Shown: positions 1 through 5,278, numbered from the stretch's first letter. The stretch is 5,633 nucleotides of DNA from Mariprofundaceae bacterium (GCA_030950975.1 JAUZQL010000361.1:1-5633), one strand, 5' to 3'. A program made the numbers and translations. The notes: generated from the sequence alone by a model not told the origin.

Positions 1-450
1 GCCTAAATTTTCAGCACGCGCAGCCAACCACATGTTTTCAATCGCACAGGATACCGAACACAATGCCATTTCTTCAGGCATGGTACGTCGTCCAAAAATC
101 GTGCCATCATCGGGTGCAAGCACCACGGCAATCAGTTCGGCACAATCACGAATCCCCTCAATTTTTAAACGCATAAACTCGGCTTTTCGTTCATCCATGT
201 TATCGGCAGTTTTATTTTTTTCTTCTTCCACCAAAGCGATCAATGCTTCTCGCAATTCAACTTTTTTGATGCGTACAAATCGCCACGGCTGCATATAACC
301 CACCGATGGTGCGGCATGCGCTGCTTCTAAAATCCGTGATAACACCTCATCCGATACTTCACCACCCACAAAATGCCGCATATCACGGCGTGCATGAATC
401 ACTTGATAAATAATATCTCGTTCGTGTTGGGAAAAATTAATTTGTTCCAT
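1..450 (-). CDS. bluB: 5,6-dimethylbenzimidazole synthase BluB (C-terminal part beyond window)
   Basis: BluB is a nitroreductase-fold flavoenzyme that uses O2 to fragment FMNH2 into 5,6-dimethylbenzimidazole, the lower ligand of cobalamin. The window holds the first 150 residues; S. meliloti BluB is about 227 aa, so roughly the last third is cut off at the left edge. Seen: the family signature RRDMRHF (residues 21-27, whose Asp23 matches the catalytic Asp of characterised BluB), APSVGYMQPWRF (47-58), IFGRRTMPEEM (118-128) and NMWLAARAENLG near 139-150. These distinguish BluB from generic nitroreductases. The start at 450 lies inside the 3' end of the preceding ferredoxin gene (14-nt overlap). 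No clear Shine-Dalgarno precedes it, so it probably depends on translational coupling. Being the last visible gene of the cobalamin operon fits its late-pathway role. Requirement for O2 implies an aerobic or microaerobic organism. Confidence 0.93.
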   Translation of the reverse strand, partial: MEQINFSQHERDIIYQVIHARRDMRHFVGGEVSDEVLSRILEAAHAAPSVGYMQPWRFVRIKKVELREALIALVEEEKNKTADNMDERKAEFMRLKIEGIRDCAELIAVVLAPDDGTIFGRRTMPEEMALCSVSCAIENMWLAARAENLG

Positions 451-754
451 GAAATGCCAAGTCTTTGATAGGATTACCATGCTTAAAATGTTCTTCCACA
501 ATACGATCCAATTTTTGTTCATCCAAATCGTAGTACCACACACCTTCAGGGTGTACGACCATGATAGGACCTTGCTTGCACACACCCAAACAGCCTGCAC
601 GGTTGACCCGAACAGCATGTTCACCCTTATCCAAACCTGCTGCTGCAACTTTGGCTTTCAAGTTTTTCAATAAGGGCATGTTTTCACCACAACTTTTACC
701 ACAGCACATCAAGGCATGACGTTGATAGGGTTCAATGCTTGGTTTATCGCTCAT
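437..754 (-). CDS. Thioredoxin-like [2Fe-2S] ferredoxin, second of a tandem pair
   Basis: A 105-residue small cytoplasmic electron carrier of the thioredoxin-fold [2Fe-2S] ferredoxin family (COG3411 type). Likely cluster ligands are Cys17 and Cys22 (C-x4-C in MCCGKSC) and Cys55 and Cys59 (CLGVCK). Family hallmarks after the second pair are QGP (61-63) and the PEGVWYYDL block (69-77). It has an additional Cys18 next to the first ligand that its neighbour lacks. It is clearly paralogous to the upstream ferredoxin: both share RAxCxGxCKxGP, GVWYY and a C-terminal LDRIxExH segment. The start codon overlaps the upstream stop as ATGA, and the Shine-Dalgarno is weak, so coupling is expected. The 3' end overlaps bluB. 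Its place directly after cobJ and before bluB suggests it feeds electrons to a cobalamin-pathway step; which step is inference. Confidence 0.9.
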   Translation of the reverse strand: MSDKPSIEPYQRHALMCCGKSCGENMPLLKNLKAKVAAAGLDKGEHAVRVNRAGCLGVCKQGPIMVVHPEGVWYYDLDEQKLDRIVEEHFKHGNPIKDLAFHGTN

Positions 755-1098
755 GCCTTCACCGCTACTTCAGGACCTTGGTGATAAATTAAATCTTCTA
801 CAGGCTTTCCACCCACAAGATGCTGTTCAATAATACGATCAAGATTTTCACTCGTCACATTATAATACCACACACCATCGGGCTGAATGCACAACAAAGG
901 ACCGCCTTTGCATGTACCAAAACAGGTAGCACGGCTGCGCTTGACGCGTAAATCGCCCTTATTTAAACCTGCTGCTTTGAATTTTTCGCCTAAGGTGTCA
1001 TAGAGTTCTTGCCCACCACCTTGGGTGCAACGTGGACCGACACACACCACCATATGTCTGCGATAATCCATCATTTTTGGTTTGATAACCTCACTCAT
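751..1098 (-). CDS. Thioredoxin-like [2Fe-2S] ferredoxin, first of a tandem pair
   Basis: A 115-residue thioredoxin-fold [2Fe-2S] ferredoxin. Ligands are read as Cys19/Cys24 (CVGPRC) and Cys59/Cys63 (CFGTCK), followed by GGP (65-67), a further Cys70, and the PDGVWYYNV block (73-81). I place the start at 1098, not at the ATG five codons upstream (1113). The 1098 ATG has AGGAG five nucleotides upstream, forms an ATGA overlap with the cobJ stop, and gives an N-terminus (MSEVIKP) that mirrors the paralogue's MSDKPSI. The next gene is the paralogous ferredoxin, again joined by an ATGA overlap. Two adjacent, divergent ferredoxins behind one methyltransferase suggest either two redox partners or a two-component relay; the substrate step is not visible in the sequence. 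The family call is firm, the pathway role inferred. Confidence 0.9.
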   Translation of the reverse strand: MSEVIKPKMMDYRRHMVVCVGPRCTQGGGQELYDTLGEKFKAAGLNKGDLRVKRSRATCFGTCKGGPLLCIQPDGVWYYNVTSENLDRIIEQHLVGGKPVEDLIYHQGPEVAVKA

Positions 1099-2459
1099 GA
1101 TAACTCCTGCCATGTCTTCTTAAATGCAGCCATCGCATCAGGGTGAAACGCATCACCCTCTTTCACCAACAACACACGAAACACCATATCCCCAGCTTCA
1201 TTGACAAAATGCGCACCCATCGATGTTTCACTCCGTTTGGCAAGATAAGCATGATGAACGTTTGCCCAGTTGATATGCACATGAAAGGTATCCGTGACCA
1301 CATTGAGCCAGTCACCTTTCATCTCACATTGATTACCCGTGAGTAAACATTCGCTGACTGCGCCTGCGGGTGAACGAATCACAGCCCGCAATTTACCCCA
1401 TGTTGGTAAGCATTGAATGATGGTTTCCAAATGAGCATCAACACGCACTGCATCATAAGCACCCGCAGCTTCATCCTCGTTGACACCACTGACGGCTTCT
1501 AAAATATCACCAACGGGTGCATTAAAATGAGCCGCAATCTTTTCCCAAGGTTGATGATTGCCTGCTTCTAACCAGCGGCGAACACAGCCATGCCAACCAT
1601 CTAGTCCCATTGAAAGTGAACGACCTGCTTTTTCGCCGTCTTTGGCATCACCACTTAAATCATCATATTTATTGGCATAACCACGTGGTGTAATCAGTAA
1701 ACCTTCTTTCACATAAGAGGATGAGTTGCCAATAATCACCGTGGTCAACATGCCTATTTCTTTATCCGCCATCTCATCCAGTGTGGTCATTTGTATATCT
1801 TGGCGGCGGCGATACGCTGATTTGACAATGGCGACAGGTGTTTTCGGATGACGGTGCATCAATAAAATACGTTGGGCTTCAACAATTTGCTGCGTACGTC
1901 GTCCAGATTTCGGATTGTATAAAGCAATGACAAAATCGGCGACACCCACTGCATCAATACGCTTGCGAATGGTTGGCCAAGGGGTGAGTAAATCCGAAAG
2001 AGAAATCGAGCAAAAATCATGCGTTAATGGCGCACCCACCAAAGAAGCACAGGCATTAAGTGCCGTTGCTCCTGTCACCACTTCTACTTTGATATCAGAA
2101 TCAGGTGTCCAACCGTGTTGAAATAAGACTTCATAAGTGGGGCCAGCCATGCCATAAACACCCACATCACCCGATGAAATCAATGCCACAACCTTGCCTT
2201 GTTTGGCTGATTCATAGGCTTCGACACAACGGTCAATTTCTTCAGTCATGCCTTTGCGAATGATTTCTTTGCCTTCAAGCAAATCCTGAACGAGTTTGAT
2301 ATAGGTGGTATAACCAATCACCACATCGGCTTCTTCAATCGCCGCACGGGCGCGAAAAGTCATTTGATCTTTGCCACCCGGCCCAAAACCGACAAGAAGG
2401 ATTTTCCCTGCTTTTTCGCCAGCGCATTGCGTATCTTCTGTTGAACGTGTTTTATTCAT
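1095..2459 (-). CDS. cobJ: Precorrin-3B C17-methyltransferase (CobJ/CbiH) fused to a ChuX/HutX-like heme-utilisation domain
   Basis: A 454-residue fusion. Residues ~18-262 are a complete SAM-dependent tetrapyrrole methylase of the CobJ/CbiH type: GFGPGG (24-29), SSGDVGVYGMAG (95-106), GAPLTHDFCSISLSDLLTPW (142-161), ALYNPKSGRR (179-188), IIGNS (242-246) and TPRGY (257-261). It should methylate C17 and drive ring contraction of precorrin-3B to precorrin-4. Stand-alone CobJ is ~250 residues. Residues ~285-454 resemble ChuX/HutX/HemS heme-handling proteins: a helical start, LPTWGKLRAVI (351-361), GDWLNVV (382-388), FHVHI (392-396) and DMVFRVLLVKE (424-434). From memory, HutX has Tyr-Tyr-Asn-Leu where this protein has Trp384-Leu385-Asn386-Val387, so a tyrosine heme ligand looks lost; His393 and His395 remain. 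There is no cysteine cluster like that of the Fe-S extended CbiH60 of Bacillus megaterium. AAAGGA lies five nucleotides upstream of the ATG. The start overlaps cobE by 8 nt. The N-domain call is firm; the C-domain call rests on recalled motifs. Confidence 0.92.
   Translation of the reverse strand: MNKTRSTEDTQCAGEKAGKILLVGFGPGGKDQMTFRARAAIEEADVVIGYTTYIKLVQDLLEGKEIIRKGMTEEIDRCVEAYESAKQGKVVALISSGDVGVYGMAGPTYEVLFQHGWTPDSDIKVEVVTGATALNACASLVGAPLTHDFCSISLSDLLTPWPTIRKRIDAVGVADFVIALYNPKSGRRTQQIVEAQRILLMHRHPKTPVAIVKSAYRRRQDIQMTTLDEMADKEIGMLTTVIIGNSSSYVKEGLLITPRGYANKYDDLSGDAKDGEKAGRSLSMGLDGWHGCVRRWLEAGNHQPWEKIAAHFNAPVGDILEAVSGVNEDEAAGAYDAVRVDAHLETIIQCLPTWGKLRAVIRSPAGAVSECLLTGNQCEMKGDWLNVVTDTFHVHINWANVHHAYLAKRSETSMGAHFVNEAGDMVFRVLLVKEGDAFHPDAMAAFKKTWQELS
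1104..1108 (-). promoter_or_regulatory. Shine-Dalgarno deciding the first ferredoxin start
   Basis: AGGAG on the minus strand, five nucleotides before the ATG at 1098. It lies downstream of the alternative in-frame ATG at 1113, so it supports the shorter protein. It sits within the last codons of cobJ. Confidence 0.75.
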
Positions 2460-2904
2460 ATGATTCCTTTACCAAACAAATGGACACGGTGGCATTTTTT
2501 CCATCGAATCCTTTGTATTTATATTTTTCAACAATCAAATCATGTTGATTGCCGCCCGCTCTTAAAATTGCCGCAGCTTCACCCACCGAGGGTGTACCCA
2601 CATATTTCAACACCACATCTGATGGGTTGGGCACATCAACACATGCCAATTCGCTTGCCGCGTACCATGTACAATTCCAGCCAAATTGTTTACACACAGA
2701 TAATAAGCCTATTTCATCCGATTTTTTATCAATGGATGCCGCAGCAAGGACATGGCTTAAACTTAAATCCACCGATGCCAAGGCATCTTGAATCGCCAGA
2801 AGTATGGTCTCCGCAGGTGTTCCTCGATCACAGCCTAAACCTAAAACGACTTTTATGGTTGTCTTATGCTGCGCCGCTGTGTTGCTACGATGTCGGTTCT
2901 TCAA
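2452..2904 (-). CDS. cobE: CobE / CbiG C-terminal-domain protein (cobalamin biosynthesis)
   Basis: A 150-residue protein matching CobE, the stand-alone equivalent of the CbiG C-terminal domain. CobE is needed for cobalamin synthesis, probably by binding a precorrin intermediate; its exact chemistry is unsettled. Seen: GLGCDRGTP (22-30), ASIDKKSDEIGL (56-67), NPSD (93-96), VGTPSVGEAAAI (102-113), EKYKYKG and a final TVSICLV strand. No CbiG N-terminal or middle domain is present here. The start is awkward: the first usable start codon is TTG at 2904, an in-frame stop lies at 2920-2922, and no ATG or GTG falls between them. This leaves ~14 polar residues before the usual first strand (KVVLGLG). 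No Shine-Dalgarno precedes the TTG; instead it overlaps the stop of a short upstream reading frame. A start further in or a frameshift are alternatives. Its 3' end overlaps cobJ by 8 nt. Confidence 0.88.
   Translation of the reverse strand: MKNRHRSNTAAQHKTTIKVVLGLGCDRGTPAETILLAIQDALASVDLSLSHVLAAASIDKKSDEIGLLSVCKQFGWNCTWYAASELACVDVPNPSDVVLKYVGTPSVGEAAAILRAGGNQHDLIVEKYKYKGFDGKNATVSICLVKESYE
2465..2470 (-). promoter_or_regulatory. Shine-Dalgarno of cobJ inside cobE
   Basis: AAAGGA on the minus strand, five nucleotides before the cobJ ATG at 2459. It lies within the last codons of cobE, so cobJ can recruit ribosomes itself as well as by coupling from cobE. Confidence 0.65.
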
Positions 2905-2939
2905 GAACGAACACCATCGTTATGAAAATAATAAATCAT
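2901..2939 (-). CDS. Possible 12-codon leader peptide translationally coupled to cobE
   Basis: A tiny frame encoding MIYYFHNDGVRS. Its ATG at 2939 has a good GGAG Shine-Dalgarno (2945-2948) five nucleotides upstream. Its TGA stop overlaps the TTG start of cobE as TTGA, the same geometry as the ATGA overlaps downstream. This is the best ribosome entry site visible for the operon, so I infer it lets ribosomes reach the weak cobE start. It is not recognisable as the N-terminus of CobE, but a single-base indel in the assembly could join the two frames, and this cannot be excluded from sequence alone. Confidence 0.4.
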   Translation of the reverse strand: MIYYFHNDGVRS

Positions 2940-2957
2940 GATGACTCCAAGCGTGGA

Positions 2958-2999
2958 ATAATAACCTTGCCTATGGTGCAGCAAAAGCCTTCTTGTCAA
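2958..2999 (-). promoter_or_regulatory. Candidate weak promoter region for the cobE-bluB operon
   Basis: On the minus strand a perfect TTGACA lies at 2999-2994, but its 17- or 18-nt-spaced partner is poor (CATAGG at 2975-2970). A TATTAT (2963-2958) is a better -10 but has only a poor -35. Either could start transcription just before the leader peptide. Alternatively the operon could be transcribed from upstream of the HELGH gene. No cobalamin-riboswitch B12 box was seen here. Confidence 0.25.
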
Positions 3000-3023
3000 A
3001 TAAAATGATGAATCAAGGCTTTT
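2983..3023 (-). terminator. 9-bp inverted repeat at the end of the HELGH gene, possible terminator or attenuator
   Basis: Perfect arms AAAAGCCTT (2983-2991) and AAGGCTTTT (3015-3023) flank a 23-nt loop. The repeat overlaps the stop codon of the HELGH-motif gene. In the minus-strand transcript the 3' arm ends in UUUU but no longer U tract follows, and the loop is long, so intrinsic termination would be weak. A TTGACA sequence lies in the loop. It may partially insulate the cobalamin operon from the upstream gene. Confidence 0.35.
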
Positions 3024-3645
3024 AAAACTGCCAAATATACCCAACTTCTGCAAGCTTAATCCCCACTGAAAGATGAGAAACCCAATCAGGAACATCTTGC
3101 CCCATAAGACGGTAAGCATCCAAAGCGGCTGGCAGAAACACTGCCCAAGCAAGTTGTTCACGCGAGATATTCGATGTCTTGGATGCGGCATAAATATCAC
3201 TGGTAGGCATATCTTTTAAACGAAGCAAATAAGCCGTTGAAATGGCTAGATGCATGGCAATCGCACCTTGATAATAGGCGGAAGAAAACATGCCATCATG
3301 TTTTTTCAACGCTGAAAATGATAATTCCGACAATAACCATTGTGCTTGAAAGCCTGCCGAAGAAACACGCATAGATGCTTTACGAGAAAAAGCGCTATTC
3401 GGATAAACAATGCTGCCTTGATTGAGTTGTGGCTTACCACCATAGCTCATACCAATCACAACATGCCCCAGTTCATGAAACAATAAGCCGCTTACAGCAC
3501 CCTCCCAAAAATGGATGTCTTGCCAAGCTTGATGATGCTGATGATTCGTATGAGTGGCATCATGAAGACCTATTTCACTTGCCCATACAGGGGATGAAAA
3601 GACGAATAACAGAGTATAAAAAAGATAGGGCACAATTTTTTTCAT
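3022..3645 (-). CDS. Exported/membrane protein with HELGH zinc-metalloprotease motif, possibly M50-like
   Basis: Not a family I can name with certainty. The 207-residue protein starts with a typical Sec signal peptide (Lys2-Lys3, hydrophobic 4-19, likely cleavage VWA|SE after residue 22). A His-rich stretch follows (His28, 32, 35, 37, 38, 45), then FHELGHVVIG with HExxH at 57-61 in a hydrophobic segment. Later hydrophobic stretches lie at about 95-113, 125-142, 165-180 and 190-207. RVSSAGFQAQWLL (93-105) and FLPAALDAY (170-178) sit where M50 site-2 proteases carry their AGP-N and P-x-x-x-LDG elements. Asp176 could be the third zinc ligand; this is inference. A cleavable signal peptide is unusual for M50. 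I chose the start at 3645 over the upstream ATG at 3681 because AAAGGA precedes it by six nucleotides and the signal peptide begins there. Cobalamin genes lie downstream, but no functional link is evident. Confidence 0.75.
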   Translation of the reverse strand: MKKIVPYLFYTLLFVFSSPVWASEIGLHDATHTNHQHHQAWQDIHFWEGAVSGLLFHELGHVVIGMSYGGKPQLNQGSIVYPNSAFSRKASMRVSSAGFQAQWLLSELSFSALKKHDGMFSSAYYQGAIAMHLAISTAYLLRLKDMPTSDIYAASKTSNISREQLAWAVFLPAALDAYRLMGQDVPDWVSHLSVGIKLAEVGYIWQF

Positions 3646-3651
3646 AAACTT

Positions 3652-3657
3652 TCCTTT
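3652..3657 (-). promoter_or_regulatory. Shine-Dalgarno deciding the HELGH gene start
   Basis: AAAGGA on the minus strand, six nucleotides before the ATG at 3645. It favours this start over the in-frame ATG at 3681, which would add 12 polar residues in front of the signal peptide. Confidence 0.7.
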
Positions 3658-3759
3658 GATAGCTTCATGGTTTGTGATCATTTGATGACTAAATAATAGT
3701 TTACTTTTTTGTCATGTTCTCGTCATTTTAGATGCCAATAGTTCGCCCATCTCAAAGTT
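3658..3759. promoter_or_regulatory. Divergent promoter region
   Basis: AT-rich gap between the HELGH gene (leftward) and the 66-residue gene (rightward); both must be transcribed from here unless the small gene has a distant promoter. On the minus strand TATTAT (3698-3693) is a reasonable -10, about 50 nt before the ATG, but its -35 is poor. On the plus strand TTGTCA near 3710 is a possible -35 without a clear -10. A short GTCAT motif occurs twice (around 3711 and 3722). No firm operator can be called. Confidence 0.35.
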
Positions 3760-3765
3760 AAGGAG
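3760..3765 (+). promoter_or_regulatory. Shine-Dalgarno deciding the small-protein start
   Basis: AAGGAG ends at 3765, five nucleotides before the ATG at 3771. The alternative GTG at 3765 lies within this site, so it is not used. Confidence 0.8.
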
Positions 3766-3770
3766 TGAAC

Positions 3771-3971
3771 ATGGCAGTTCAAAAGACAATCAAAGCATAT
3801 CTTGAAGCGGTTGAAACAAAATTTGGTCATCAAGCTCGTGAAAATACAATTCTAACCCATCGAAATGGTGTCAGCTTTTATCTCAAGCGTGATGGTCAGG
3901 ATCAAGCAACCTTAGTGGACATGGGCATGGTTCAATTGATGACCAAACAAATGGAAAAAACCGCTGCTTAA
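3771..3971 (+). CDS. Small uncharacterised 66-residue protein
   Basis: I do not recognise this protein. It has an excellent ribosome site (AAGGAG, spacing 5), its own divergent upstream region and a strong hairpin 35 nt after the stop, so it is very probably a real gene expressed as a single unit. It is soluble-looking, without cysteines, signal peptide or membrane segment. An N-terminal amphipathic helix is likely over residues 3-18 (QKTIKAYLEAVETKFG). A probable two-stranded stretch follows (ILTHRNGVSFYLKRDG, 27-42), then a Met-rich C-terminal helix (VDMGMVQLMTKQMEK, 49-63). The layout resembles small regulatory or adaptor proteins, but no function can be assigned. Confidence 0.75.
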   Translation: MAVQKTIKAYLEAVETKFGHQARENTILTHRNGVSFYLKRDGQDQATLVDMGMVQLMTKQMEKTAA

Positions 3972-4005
3972 ACAGCATGTGAATACATAGTCATTGATAA
4001 ATACG

Positions 4006-4034
4006 GCGAGCCTTTTGATGGTTAAAAGGCTCGC
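4006..4034. terminator. Bidirectional hairpin terminator between convergent genes
   Basis: A perfect 11-bp stem, GCGAGCCTTTT (4006-4016) and AAAAGGCTCGC (4024-4034), with a 7-nt loop. It ends immediately next to the stop codon of ugd and 35 nt after the stop of the small plus-strand gene. Neither side has a long U tract (TTAACT on plus, CGTATTT on minus), so it may act partly as an mRNA 3'-end stabiliser. Its position between convergent genes supports termination in both directions. Confidence 0.75.
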
Positions 4035-5204
4035 TTAACTATCATGACCAAAAATATCACGCGTATAAACTTTATCTTTAACCGCCTCTAAAGAAACATC
4101 CATGCGGTTGCATAAAATTAAATCAGATTGTTGCAAAAAATCATCCAAATTATGAATCACTTTAGAATGAAAAAAGAGAGATTCTGTCAATGTTGGTTCG
4201 TAAATAATCACCTCAATTCCCTTACTCTTAATCCGTTTCATCACCCCTTGAATAGACGACGCTCGGAAATTATCTGAACCTGATTTCATGACCAAGCGAT
4301 ACACACCGACCACACGTGGTTTACGTTTGATAATTTCATCGGCAATAAAATCTTTACGCGTACTATTGGATTCAACAACCGCATGAATCAAGTTTTGTGG
4401 GACATCACGATAATTGGCAAGCAACTGTTTGCTATCTTTGGGCAGGCAATATCCGCCATAACCAAACGATGGATTATTGTAATAATTGCCAATACGTGGA
4501 TCTAAGCCAACCCCTTCAATGATTTGTTTTGTATTCAATTCTTTACTACAGGCATAGGTATCCAACTCATTAAAATAAGCAACACGCATCGCCAAATACG
4601 TATTAGCAAACAATTTAATCGCTTCTGCTTCACTGCTATCGGTCAATAACATTGGAATATCCGTCTTTTTAGCGCCTTCCGCTAAAAGCTCGCCAAATAT
4701 TTTTCCGTGTTGAGATCGATCACCCACTACAATTCGTGATGGGTATAAATTATCATGCAATGCTTTGCCTTCACGCAAAAATTCAGGTGAAAAAATAATG
4801 CGTTGGCAATCAAAACGTTGACGTGCGTGAGCTGTAAAACCCACAGGCACGGTCGATTTAATCACCATCCAAGCCGACGAACCTGATGCCAACACATCTT
4901 CAATCACAACATCGACTAAACTGGTATCAAAGTGATTTGCCTCAACATCATAATTGGTCGGGGTAGCGATAATAATCCAATCCGCATCGGCATATGCTTG
5001 TTGTTTATCCAGTGTCGCATGCAGTTGAATGGGTTCATCTTTCAGAAAATGTTCAATATCGACATCAATAATCGGGCATTTCTTTTGCTGAATTAAAGCA
5101 AGCTTTTCCGCTGAAACATCCAATAATGTAACATCATGATGTTGTGCCAATAATACCGCATTGGATAAACCAACATAACCTGCGCCAACAACTGTAATTC
5201 TCAT
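4035..5204 (-). CDS. ugd: UDP-glucose 6-dehydrogenase
   Basis: Oxidises UDP-glucose to UDP-glucuronate with two NAD+, supplying precursors for capsule, exopolysaccharide or lipid A modification; cytoplasmic. The 389-residue length equals the compact E. coli Ugd type (388). Seen in order: the NAD-binding GAGYVGLSN (7-15) at the N-terminus, IIATPT (78-83), VIKSTVPVGFT (114-124), FSPEFLREGKALHDNLYPSR (138-157), EAIKLFANTYLAMRVAYFNE (194-213) with the substrate lysine, catalytic Cys253 in FGYGGYCLPKD (247-257), and MKSGSDNFRASS (306-317). It ends in YTRDIFG (380-386), as in E. coli. I place the start at 5204 because AAGGAG sits five nucleotides upstream and the Rossmann strand begins there. In-frame ATGs at 5249 and 5261 would add 15-19 poorly conserved residues. 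All catalytic elements are intact. It stands alone between a hairpin and its own promoter, with no polysaccharide genes visible. Confidence 0.97.
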   Translation of the reverse strand: MRITVVGAGYVGLSNAVLLAQHHDVTLLDVSAEKLALIQQKKCPIIDVDIEHFLKDEPIQLHATLDKQQAYADADWIIIATPTNYDVEANHFDTSLVDVVIEDVLASGSSAWMVIKSTVPVGFTAHARQRFDCQRIIFSPEFLREGKALHDNLYPSRIVVGDRSQHGKIFGELLAEGAKKTDIPMLLTDSSEAEAIKLFANTYLAMRVAYFNELDTYACSKELNTKQIIEGVGLDPRIGNYYNNPSFGYGGYCLPKDSKQLLANYRDVPQNLIHAVVESNSTRKDFIADEIIKRKPRVVGVYRLVMKSGSDNFRASSIQGVMKRIKSKGIEVIIYEPTLTESLFFHSKVIHNLDDFLQQSDLILCNRMDVSLEAVKDKVYTRDIFGHDS

Positions 5205-5209
5205 CCTAT

Positions 5210-5215
5210 CTCCTT
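5210..5215 (-). promoter_or_regulatory. Shine-Dalgarno deciding the ugd start
   Basis: AAGGAG on the minus strand, five nucleotides before the ATG at 5204. It outranks the weaker GAGG in front of the upstream in-frame ATG at 5249. Confidence 0.85.
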
Positions 5216-5246
5216 GTATTATATAGCAACTGTTTTCACCGTTTGC

Positions 5247-5277
5247 CATATAAATCCTCAATAAAGTTAAATTTCAA
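5247..5277 (-). promoter_or_regulatory. Candidate sigma-70 promoter of ugd
   Basis: On the minus strand TTGAAA (5277-5272, five of six consensus bases) is followed after 17 nt by TTTATA (5254-5249), or after 19 nt by TATATG. Transcription would begin near 5240 and give a leader of about 37 nt before the ATG at 5204. This also argues against the longer in-frame starts, which would lie at or upstream of the transcript start. Confidence 0.45.
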
Positions 5278-5278
5278 A

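Noticed and set aside
2460..3008. Plus-strand 182-codon open frame
   Set aside because: It is antisense to cobE, which has clear family motifs. The translation is low-complexity in character and has no ribosome site.
2905..3021. Cobalamin riboswitch expected upstream of cobE
   Set aside because: The gap is short and I found no B12-box-like sequence (GCCACTG type) or multi-helix layout on the minus strand. The 5299-5571 region upstream of cbiD was checked with the same negative result.
2901..3200. Minus-strand 99-codon frame across the end of the HELGH gene
   Set aside because: It overlaps the HELGH gene in another frame and crosses the hairpin. Only its last 12 codons, which have their own Shine-Dalgarno, are kept as a leader candidate.
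5218..5223. Perfect TATAAT on the minus strand as the ugd -10 box
   Set aside because: Transcription would begin within the Shine-Dalgarno about seven bases before the ATG, and no fitting -35 is present. The TTGAAA/TTTATA pair further upstream is better.
5205..5261. Longer ugd protein starting at 5249 or 5261
   Set aside because: The added residues are not part of the family. The candidate promoter would exclude them from the transcript, and AAGGAG clearly marks 5204.
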